This document shows positions 51,388-63,796 of a stretch of 64,000 nucleotides of DNA, piece by piece. The notes below the pieces were generated by a model, which saw nothing but the letters and a program-made list of their open reading frames with translations, ran no database searches and was not told where the DNA came from. Where the stretch lies: contig CM062204.1 in NCBI GenBank assembly GCA_031216445.1, positions 17,723,501 to 17,787,500 of the forward strand, written 5' to 3'. The stretch comes from Lateolabrax maculatus (Eukaryota; Chordata; Actinopteri; Acropomatiformes; Lateolabracidae). The translations under genes were made by a program, and so were the position numbers. The stretch's first letter is position 1. Each line of letters begins with the position of its first letter.

Positions 51388-52765
51388 GGGGTGGGGGGGT
51401 GGACGTGGACAAATATGTGAGTGAGTGATATGAAGCCTGTGAAATGGCCCACCTGGCACATTATCACAATCAATCAAATTCACACAGAGATGCACTAAAA
51501 AAAATCCAACAAAAGGATCGGCAGATGAAAAGTCTTCACTCAAAAACGCTCACTCACAAACAGTATTCATGTGCTGTGTGTATTGGCAGAGAAAAAAACA
51601 TTGTCTGTGCAGGTGATTGCATGTATTGAAGTGTAAAAGTGTGGTCATTTTATGTTGTAGCAGAGTGATCAATGCTATTTCAGGGCAGGTGAATGAGTTT
51701 CTAAGGGCAGTGAGTGCTGTGGACCATTACGGCCCATATGCTGGGACGGCAGGCCCATTTACAGGCCGATTACAGTAATAAGAGGTGGATGGTTTGGTAA
51801 AATACAGCAAGGGAGCAGGAAGAGAGTGATGGGAGGCGGCAGATGTAAAATAAAAAATAAAAAGAAAGAAAGAAAGAAACAGATTTTAAAGATGGTTTAT
51901 TCCCTTTGGGGCCATCTATTCCTTTATGCTCATGCATCCAGACTGAGGCAGCTGATGGCTCTTAAGAAAGTGAGTGTCTTTTAAGGCAAAGAAGATAATG
52001 GCCATTTGGAAGGATTATTTAAGGGCCTTTTAAGGGCTGTACTTTATCCCTCTGTGTCCTCTGTGGAAAACCTACTGGGTTATTAATGATCTGAAGTTCC
52101 TTTTACTACTGTAAAGTGATAAAAATAGTATTATAGATGTTAATGACCAGACTGAGCAGCAATGATTTTGTATTTAAAGGGCACGTCCACTGATATTACA
52201 CATCAAAGCTTGTGGGGAGTACTATTATGTATGTGAAAAAAGTTGTATAAAGCCTCCAGAAGGAGCTGTGTGAAGTCTGATTTATTGCCACTTGATGTTG
52301 ATGCCACTTGAATAGACATTGGTTGGCGCTAAAGACTACAAGTTTGGAAAGATCTGGGGGTGTGGAGTTAAAAGGAAGTGAGTTTCCTCGACCTTCTGTA
52401 GCCCACTCCTCATCTCTGCGTCAGGCTACCAGCTCGAGGCTACATTAGCCACAACTAGGCTCTCCAGTTCTATTTATTCTTTATACAAATTAATCTACTG
52501 CTAACACATCTGATGTCCTCAATGTTAAATATGCTGATGACGCAGCGATTGTTGGTTGATCACTGAAGATGAAACAAAGTATCTTGGAGGAGTTCTATTA
52601 TGCACAAATACAGAGAGTATATGCCTTTCTTCACTTTCTCTGTAGGTTGTTGCCTGTAATGATGACCTCAATATAACTCTCTTATTACTTCAACACTTAC
52701 ATTTTCTTCTTTTGTGCTGTTGGCCCATAGTCTTTGGATCTTTCTTGGTTTCTCTCTCCTTTAAA

Positions 52766-52821
<56 letters not shown>

Positions 52822-53540
52822 GGTTGTGTGTATAGTGTACACAGACAGACAGTCTCCAGGCACCACACCCGGTGGAGGGGTCATCTAGCAGGGTCTGGGC
52901 TCCAGGCAGAACACCTTATTAGGAGATAAAAGCATCCAAATCCATTCCCACCCCTTACCTCCCTCTTTTCCTTTCTTTCTCCTCCTGTCTCATGCAGCGT
53001 TTTTGATCAGCTCATAAGTCATAAAAATAATTTTTAATCACTCCTGTGTCCTTTTGTCCTTCCTCTTTTCTAACCGGACATTTGAAAGTCAAAAGCACCT
53101 TTTTGAATGCTATTTATCCTATTGTCCTTTTCCTTATCTCACGCTTCCCCTGTTCTTCCCATATCTGTGTGCTCCGTTGTGTTTGTTGCCCTCTGTGAGA
53201 GGCGGCTACTGAGCCATTTAGCGAACCACTTAGCTGTAATTGTGCTTCACGGGTGCTACACTGACCCTGACCCCCTGTCTGTTTTTCCCTTTTGACTGAT
53301 GGAATTGGACCTAATTTTCTCCTTTTAATCTAGCTACTGTTAACAGGTCTTTCCATTTAAGGGGTGAAATAACCAATTGTCACTGTTTTTATCAGAAGAT
53401 AGTGACTGGAAATATAAAGGTGTAAATAATGTAAATGTTTTAACCCTTTCTGTTGTCAGTATATGATTTGTTTTAAAGTTAGATCAGAGAGGTGTTTTTT
53501 TGTAGCATATCAATCAACAAAAAAGGCAGGAGGTTCATGA

Positions 53541-53627
<87 letters not shown>

Positions 53628-54349
53628 ACCATAAAAAGTCTCACTGTAACCTTTGGTAACAACAGGAAATATAACAAGCTGTTATTGCTATAAAAGCCTT
53701 TGAAATCTTATTGAAGTATTTGAAATATCACTCACGTATTTGTTTTGATTTAAATCTCAATAAATAACTGATCACAAAAAGGTGAACCTTTAAATAAAAT
53801 TGGACGTGGAAGTGAGATGGCTCTGTTTGCTTTTAAAGATGGGAATGAGAAAGCCATTTGGAAACAGAGGTTGGAACTAAAGTTAATGTTGTTGTAGTGG
53901 GGAACACTCTGAGGCTGCTTACCTTCCTCCAGGCACTGCTAATGTTTCCTTTGTCTGGCTCTTGTGTAATGCTTGACATGCATTAAGGCATTAAGCTAAC
54001 TTAGTATACCCAGGGGGGAGTTCCCTATAACACACTGCTGCCAAAACAAAAGACCGTAGTCTCAACGTGCTCCTGCCAGGGTCACATTATAGAATATAAC
54101 TGAATAATAAGTGCAGGTCTTTAAACCAGCGTCTTGTGGCATTACAGCCTCAGTTGCATTGTGTAAAATGTAATTTGTCCGTTCCAACGCTGCAGGTAAC
54201 CACGACCTCTGTGGGGTGGAGCTGCGTATCGAAGAGCTGAGGCATCACTACAGGGTGGAACATGCTGTCGCTGAGGGGGCCAAAAATGTGCTCAGGCTGC
54301 TGGGGGCCAACAAGGTCCAGGACAAGAAAGCCCTGTCTGAGGTTAGACT

Positions 54350-54413
<64 letters not shown>

Positions 54414-56735
54414 CCACATCCTGCAACAGCAAACCCTTCCTCAAACTCACAAACACATTTTAACTCCTATAATGTTCTGTTCTTATTTTCAACTTTTATG
54501 CGTAATCATTTTTACAGCATCATGACATTATAAGGTGTCTGAATGTGATAAAGTTTCTCTTTATGGGTCCAGCTAAGACAGAAGATACTCAAGAAATTTT
54601 CTCACATGTCAGATAGAGGCTTAAATTACTGTACGCTCTGTGTTGAAAATAACATTTGAGCCTTATCTTTACAACAGCAGCTGCAAAATCATATATGACC
54701 TAACAACTCAAAATAAACATTTCTGTGCTGGTGTTGGAAGGGTTTTTGAAACAGAAACCCATTTATCACACACTATCAGTCATGAAGCATGGCGTTAGAT
54801 GCAAATATTGAAAGCTATTTCAAATGCAAAGGCTAAAAAGCAAACATCCAAGCAGTATTTCTGTAGTATTATGTGGTATAAAGCCTTGGCTTGGACTGTT
54901 ACACCAAACTCTTACTGTGAAAATGTGACTAACATATGCTGGGAGGGATGGATTGTGTGGGAGTGTGAGATTGGATAGAGCTTGCTAATTAGTTAATACC
55001 TAATGTCCACCCAATATTTTAAGCAGTCACCCAGTGAATGTAAATGTGTATTAAAGCTTCTCTGTGTCGATGCTCTGTAGGCACAGTCTCGTCTGAGCGA
55101 GGCGTCTCAACGGTTAGACCTGCTGAGGGACTCTCTGGACCAGCGTCTGGCAGAGCTGCCGGAGGACCATCCCAAGGCAAGCGTCATCAAAGAGGAGCTG
55201 GTCCTGGCCTCCTCCCCTGCCTTCAGCTCGCGCCACGGCGCCCCCTACCTCCACAACCAGTACAGCACCCTCAACAAGCCCTCACCTCTGACTGGTATGT
55301 AAAACAACACAAAGCTATGCAGGCCACAGTGAAGCAGGCTTAGTCTACTCACGCAATCACAGAGAGAGCCCCTACTTAGTGTCTCTGTGGAGCCATCTTA
55401 CTAATCGAGGTAGGATGATGAGGTTTTCTCTTCTGCTGTTTGATGTGAAGAGACCATTTGATTAACCACACAAAAGTCAAATTACTTAGTTCTACACAGT
55501 CATACTAGTTTATTCATACACTGAGTTTGCATAAAATCTACGGTACGTTGACAGGCTTTTGTACCAAGGAAATGCATTTGGTATTGACAGAACTACTAAT
55601 AAATTGTAGTGACACACTGGAGATCATTTTAACTTCACAGGATGAATACTGTAAATTGTTTTTTTATGTAGCATGAGTGAATGTTATTCTGGTCACCATT
55701 AAGTATATATAGAATAGTTATTATAACATATTTTATATGATCCCATTTGATCATGTGTGATGGATGTCCATTGATTTATTTTTATTTTTTTCAGGCCAGT
55801 GATGCCGATTGTTTATGTCCAACCAATTATGGCTATTTGTGGAAGAGGGCATTAGGCTTTTCCAAGTGAACATGATCTTTTGTAAATCAATTTGTAAATC
55901 TACTTTTGTGTTCACAGAGATTTTTAGTCTTGAATTATTTATCTGGCCTCTGGTGTTTTGGCCCTCGGTTGGTTGTACCTGAATGGTTTTCCTCTGTATT
56001 CAGGTACCCTACAGGTGCAGCTGCTGGGCTGTGTGGGGTTGTTGGAGGTGGTCCCGGGTCGCAATAAAGGGACAGCTGTCATGCTGCCCTGCTACAGCCC
56101 CGGAGACACCAGGTCCTTCATGAGAGGCAGCAAGGGACTTTACGGACGGAGCGGCTCAGTCAGCGGGAAGACACCCAGCAAAACAGACGAGCTCTCCTGT
56201 AAGTGGCTGTGTGAGTGTGTGTGTGTTTGTGTAGGGCTTGGTTTCATCTGGAAATGTTCCGTGCTGATAAATACTCACTTATATAAATTGTAGTTGAAAT
56301 GGTTTAAAAATAAACAACTTAACACTTAACTGTGCTTCATTAAGATGATGTATATGGATTTCTTTCATCACATTACTGTCACTTTCAGCGCAATATAGCA
56401 ATGCAAATCTATATTAAGTTAGTAACTTACTGTCACCATCACTTTAGGTTGGTGACTTAGGTACTGTAGGTCAGTGCTCACACATAGTGGCATCAGCAAC
56501 ATCAGCAGATTTAGCTGAATTGCCTCAATGCCCTGAGCAGGCAATTCACAAACAGCTTTTTTTTAAGGTCTTGCACTTTCTGCAGTGTCTCCAAGGAAAT
56601 TAATGACAATCATTAATCAATACTTCAAATGTATTATTGTAGTGTGAGCATACAGTAGCTTTAATTTTTGTAGTGGTCAGGGCTAAAGTGCCATGTACTG
56701 TGAGTGAATGTCGGAAAGTTGAGGAAATTTGCTGA

Positions 56736-56798
<63 letters not shown>

Positions 56799-59700
56799 GT
56801 TGAGGTGAGTGCCGTGCTGAAGGTGGATAACACAGTGGTGGGCCAGACACACTGGAAGACTGTGGGAGAACAGGCTTGGGACCAGACCTTCACTGTGGAG
56901 CTGGAAAGGGTCAGTACATATAAACATGCAAACACATACAGTGCATTTAATTACCCTTTTAGTAAAGTAAAACTGCTGCTGGAACACCGTTTGTGTGTTT
57001 TTAGACGAGGGAGATGGAGATTGCTGTTTACTGGAAGGACTATCGCTCGTTGTGTGCTCTGAAGTACCTTAAGCTGGAGGAGTTCCTGGACAACCAGAAA
57101 CACACAGTTCAGCTGGAGCTGGAGCCTCAAGGCCTGCTGCTGGCTGAGGTACGGACACGCACGCACACACACACACACACACACAAACCTTGACAGAAAC
57201 TGACACAAAGCAAAAAAAAAATTGGACAAGGGACAGCCATACCCAAAAGTGGACACAGATGTCCTTGCATACATGACGCCTGTGTGTCATTTGAGTGCTT
57301 TAAATACACCCGAAGATATTCAAATGTGAGCATGTACACCTGCCCACACACATACACACACAAGCTGTCACATGCACCTGTGCTGAGAAACACTGCTTTG
57401 ATAAATCATACTTGAAAGGTTCAGTCGTCTGAGTATGATGTCTGAAAATAAAATATGGGGGAGTAGTTTCCATGTTTTATGTGTGTGTACGTGTTTTTGT
57501 TTTCCAGGTGACCTTCTTCAACCCGGTCATTGAGAGAGTTCCTCGTCTCCAGAGGCAGAAAAAGGTCTTTTCTAAGCAGCAAGGTGAGTAAGAGAGACAG
57601 TGGAGAGGAAACACAAAAAAATATGTTGATATTAGAAATAAATACACAACTATTCGGCAGTCTTTGTACAATTTATATGAATGACCTATTGAAATGAACA
57701 AACAGTTGTGCTGAAATCGGCTTTTATCTTAATGAGAAAATGAACATAACCAGAGGGGAAGAAACATTACTATTTTCATTTAGACCACAGCACCATCTAG
57801 TGGTAAATAAATCATCTTGTTTCTTTAGACAATGGCAAGTATTTCACTTCAGCGAGATGTAAAACAGAGACACTGAAATCGGGCAAAAAAAACACATTAA
57901 GCAGAACCAATTCAGCCCCTTAAATGACTGATGAAAAAAATAGTCCATCTCTTTATTTGGGAATATCATTTAATTTGAAGTGTATATTCCAGACTATTTT
58001 AAATTCCTTTTGGGAGTCTGTGAATATCAGGGAATGATTACAGTTAATAATTTACATCCCTACACTCTCATTGTATCCCCCTAAATCCCCTTTAAGATTT
58101 CTATTACTGTTAAAATCCCAGCAAGAGAAAGTGTAAGTGATTGATGGTGATGTGCTCTGCGAGACATATACTAGCGACTCTAGATGTGTGTATGTACATG
58201 TGTTTCCAGGCAAGGCATTCCTTCGGGCTCGTCAGATGAACGTGGATATCGGGACGTGGGTGAGGCTGCTTCGAAACGCCATTCCTACTGTCAACAACTC
58301 AGGAACCTACAGTCCCAACGCACACAGTCTGACACTCAACTCCGGGTGAGTTGAGACAAAAAAAGCCACACAGATGCACACACTCCACTTAATTGTGCTG
58401 GAGAAACACTCTACGTGTGTCGTTTGATAGCTGTCGATCAGACTATCAAACACTGCAGCATTCCATGAACCTTTTTCCTTGTGTTTCCTGGCAAAGTATA
58501 AAGCATTTGAGGCTTTCTCTGCCCCACGTCTAACAACCCTTTTGTCTCTGTTCATTTGTCCGTCTGCATCACCGTGTTGGTCTGTTTGTCTGTGTACATT
58601 TTTCAGGGAGGTCTCAGTGGAGAAGTTGAGTCTGGACAGCGACTCTCCAATAAGAGGCGATTACAAGAGAGACACGGACACACACACCCCGGTGAGACAG
58701 GTTTACTGTGGTAAATCCACACTGTTAGCTGTGCAGTGAAGGGAATCTCTCTATTTAATATGAAATTAAAGCCCCAATCTTAATCCACAAGTAAAGACAA
58801 ACTTTTTAGATATGTGATAAATCAACACATGGACAATTTACATTTTGTCTCTTTTATCAGTGAATAATGTAATAATCAAAAATCCATCTCACAATAATTA
58901 TATTCATTTGAGAACTGATAACGCAAATGCTTTACAAGTGTTAAACATGGGAATCTTCACATCTCTACAGTCCGTCCCGTATGTCAATGCGGATTAAGAG
59001 CTACTGAAACGCCCATCCGCTCAATCCGCATCCACTTCTCCCTCTGTAAGCTGAAAGAAGTTTAAAGGACAGCAGACAGCCAAACTGTCTTTACCAGACA
59101 GATTAACATTCGATATTCAGTGGAAAAAAGTTCTCAAGTGGATTTAATGAAGTCTACACAGCAGGAAACATTTTTGTTTTTATTTAAGGTTTAAAATCCA
59201 GAGCAGAGACAAAAAGTGAGACTTACTGTCCGTATGTCACATCCAAACTGTCATGAAATCACGTGTCTCATGTCTTCCATCTTGTGTCCTCTCACCTCTC
59301 TGTCTCTGCATGTCTCTCTGTGTCTTTTCCTTTGTGTCTCTTACCTCGCATGTCCCCTGTCAGGACCGACTGCCAGTCATCGAGCCCTTCTCCCCCCCAG
59401 ACCTCACCCCTGAGTGCCCTGTCCGAACCCCATCAGTTAGCAGGTACACACGCGCACATTAACAACATATCCTTGGATATTCATTTTTTACAGTATTCAC
59501 GATATAGTTTTTTATATATGACTACAATATTGTCTAATATTGTCTGTGTATATTCTTCTGTAAATCTAAGTTTTATAATAGCCCCCTTTTCACTGAAAGC
59601 ATTTTAACTTGTCACTGTAGAAAAGCTGGCTGAATTCCATTTAGTTGCTTCACTTTCAGGGTCTTGGTATTGTGCATGCTGGCTCACTGTCACACTGTCG

Positions 59701-62700
59701 TGGCTTACTGGGACACTTGAGCCATTGTTATTAGTCATACCTGTGCTTTTCCTACTATGACAAGTCAAAATGTCTGCTGTGAAAAAGGCCTAACCATTAC
59801 CATGAGAATGTTACATTTGAAAATAAAGACTACTCTACCCACCCTCACAGTCTGCCATGACAAATTATGCGGTCATGTATTCTGAGCAGTTTGTATGATT
59901 TATTTGTAGTTATTTTTGGTATTTTGGTATCTGCTATAAATGTTCCTGCTGACTGTGTGAGTTCGTCTCTCCAGTAAACAGAGGAAAGGTCCTCTGTCGC
60001 TCCAGGACTTCAGGCTGATCGCTGTGTTGGGCAGGGGACACTTTGGGAAGGTACAGTTTAGGCAATGGTCCATTTATTTTTTTATTTTTTTATTAATGAA
60101 ACTTTTAACTTGGATTAGACAAAAATAAAACAGTAGAAAAAGGTTTCCCAAACAGGTGTGCTGTGATAATTACATCACAACCATACATACATGACAATTT
60201 GTAAAAAGCATTTTGTGTTTTAGGTCATCAAGTGCCTGTGGCTGTGTACATATTGAACATATTACATTTCAGTGAACCTTTTCATGCATATTGATTATAT
60301 TCATTCAAAAAGCACTTGCTGAAAAGTTTTAAACAGCAGTAATGTAAACAGGAAATTGAGTTCAACTTGCAGGTTTAAAGACCTTATTTAAAAAATATCT
60401 TAATTCATTTTTAAAGATTTTCATTTTTCTTCCTCATGAAACCAGTATACAGGCATTTTTTGCATTTTAAGAGTAAAACAAACTGAATTGCGGCTGCATG
60501 TCTGTCTCTAGGTGTTGCTGTCAGAATACAAGAAGACAGGCACGATGTACGCCATCAAAGCCTTGAAGAAAGGAGATATTGTAGCTCGGGATGAGGTGGA
60601 AAGGTGTGTGTTGATGTGTTTATAACTTCCTGTGTTTGTGTGATTGGTTGCAGTTTTTAAGCCTCTGTCTTGGAGCTCCGATAACACATTTCACTGTATT
60701 TAATCTGTGCTGCTGCTGTACCTTGAATCATCATGATTACAGTTCATCTGTGGGATGAGTGTGGGTGTCTCATCGACCAAAATAAACACTATCTAATTAT
60801 GTGTAAATGTCTCTAATTTTTTCCCTCCTCCCTCTTCCTCTCCCCTGCTCAATCCTTATTTTTTCTCTGCATCTTCCTCCTCCTCTCCACCTTTTCTCTC
60901 CTTCCTCGTGTAGTTTAATGTGCGAGAAGCGCATCTTTGAGACCGTGAACATGTCGCACCATCCCTTCCTGGTCAACCTGTTTGCATGCTTCCAGACTCC
61001 AGAGCATGTGTGTTTTGTTATGGAGTACACAGCAGGAGGCGATCTGATGATGCACATCCACACAGACGTCTTCACAGAGCCACGAGCCGTGTATGTAACA
61101 TCTGTATATATGTGTGTGTTTGCTAAATAGAGACTTTTTATGAATTATTTTATTATTTGTTTGTGTGATAAGTGAGTCTGAAAATGCACTTTGCATATTT
61201 TCCTCGCATTAAGGCTTCCAAACAAGTCTGTAAAGTTATGATAGGAAGTGAAATTAATTCAATCATTTTCAGGGCTTGTGAAGTTTGTCAATTACTTTAA
61301 GTGACAAACCTATAAAAGCACATTATTTTTATGTAGTTACAGCCGCAGTAAGTCCTTCCATTATGGCCATTTTGCAGGCAGTAGTTAAAAGATTCACATT
61401 TTTTTGAGTCTCGTACATGTGTATATTAACGCACTGTTGGTTGCTGTAACTGTTCCTCTTGTCCATACTGGCTGTAAAGACATCCCTTGTTAACACAATA
61501 AACCCTTTTTCGCAGAACCAGCTGGCCAGTCATAGCAGCAGAAGCACAGTTGAAATTAGTAACTTCTGAGGACTCATATTAGCTTTAGCTGAACTTTAGA
61601 ATATGGTTTTACACGGAGAGAGGACTGTCGATTGTCCCCCATCTCTTACGCTGGAATTGTGTTAGGAAAGGATCTTTTGAAAGACAGTATGGACAGGAGG
61701 AACAATTACAGAGACCAAATGTACATACAGGCTTGTGAGTCTTGTTTAACAGTGGTCTTGTATTGAAATGCATTATACTAAAAGGTGTTTCTAGTAGTTT
61801 GTTTTTCCGTTCTATACAGAATATTATTTAAAAAAAACCCACCAGCACCAGTGTTCTCAGTTATTCTGTCATAACAACAAATCAAACAGGAAAGTGAAGG
61901 AGATGTATATCAAGCGCAGTCTGTACACACCCACACAGTCCTAAAGAAAGAGGTCTAATCAACTGAAATAAGTGAAATCATCTGTGTGGGTTTACAGCGG
62001 GTGGGCCTAACAGGAAGTACAGTCTGGAAAACCCTGACTTTTACACCATTTTTTGTAAAGTGTCTATGGTATCCGGTTTATTCTTGTCCTTTTCAGTAAA
62101 CATGACCAAACCAAAAGCAACCAACTTTGTCATTAACGATCTAGTGGTAGTGTAGCGTGTCCATTTTTGTTTTCATTTGTTTTTTTTGGATTCATGGTGA
62201 GGTTGATATTTAATTCCCTTGTTTTGCAGGTTAGTAATTATGTTTCTTTGGTTTGACTTTCAGGTTTTATGCAGCCTGCGTAGTCCTTGGACTTCAGTTC
62301 CTCCACGACCATAAGATTGTGTACAGGTGAGTGGAACCCACCCAAACCTGTTTCCTCATCTGATAGTTGTGGTGTAAAAAGACATCTACACACTAAAAGA
62401 AAATCGACCCATTTAAATATGTGCAAAATATGTTCTGTAATAAGTCCAGTGGAGAAGCTCTATCACCTCCACCAAACTCTGGTCCAGACTTTTCTAAAAT
62501 AGAATAATTAACACAAATTATCTGAATAGTAAAAACTCGCACAAGAGATTTTCAGGAATGAATCTTCATAAATACCTCAACCATCGATCCCTTTGAATTC
62601 ACATGAAATGTCTGATTCTTGTACTGATTGAGGCCTTGATTTCAGCCATGTTAGTAGCTAGAATGGCTATAGACTCTTAGTCTTGTTTGTCTCTCTTTTA

Positions 62701-63756
62701 AACTCTCAGCTGTGCTCGGTGAAATACTGTAAAGAGACACTGATCCTCACATACATCTTTTTACCTTCCTTCTCTTCCAGAGACCTCAAGCTCGACAACC
62801 TGCTGCTAGACACAGATGGCTATGTGAAGATAGCTGACTTTGGACTGTGTAAAGAAGGTGGATATTGATGTCACTGACGGATGGGCTCATTGTATTTTTC
62901 ATGTTACATCCTGTCTGCCCGCTGCATTAAGTTTCCTGAAATCTTTCAGCTGCAAACATTTTCATCTGTTATTTGTCTGTAGGAATGGGCTTTGGGGACC
63001 GGACCAGCACATTCTGTGGGACTCCAGAGTTTTTGGCCCCAGAGGTCCTTACAGATACATCCTACACCAGGGCAGTAGACTGGTGGGGACTGGGGGTCCT
63101 CATCTATGAAATGTTGGTGGGAGAGGTGAGAACTAATATATACACACATATACACAAAGCTCTAACACTATCCATGGAATGATAGCTGAATTCATTCTTG
63201 TGTGAAGACAAGTTGGTTTAGTTTCAGGGGTCTGAAAATTCATACAGTATGATGTCCCAGGTTCTACAGATCAAACTACAGCAAAATCGTTAGTCGCGAG
63301 TGTGCTGCAGGTCTTACAACTCAGATGCCTCATTTAAATTCTTACTCGCCTTTACAGAGAGAATTGGATGTGAAAAAAATCAATAACTTGTTCACTGTGG
63401 TTAACACACTGAATCTCTAAAATGGATTGTTTTGAACTGTGTGTGTGTGTGTGTGTGTGTTTGTCTGTGTAGTCTCCATTCCCAGGGGATGATGAAGAGG
63501 AGGTGTTTGACAGCATTGTGAATGATGAAGTTCGCTATCCACGCTTTCTATCCACTGAGGCTATTGGCATCATGAGAAGGGTGAGAATACAAAAATGCAC
63601 AAGGACACCATCTCACCCATGAACAATGTATGACAAATGCTGCACACACATATGAAACACTTACTATTCACCAACATAGTTGACAAACTGACACTTAGTC
63701 ACAATTACAGAGGTCACTATGACTATAACATCGCCTTATAATTTCTTATTCTTTTT

Positions 63757-63796
<40 letters not shown>

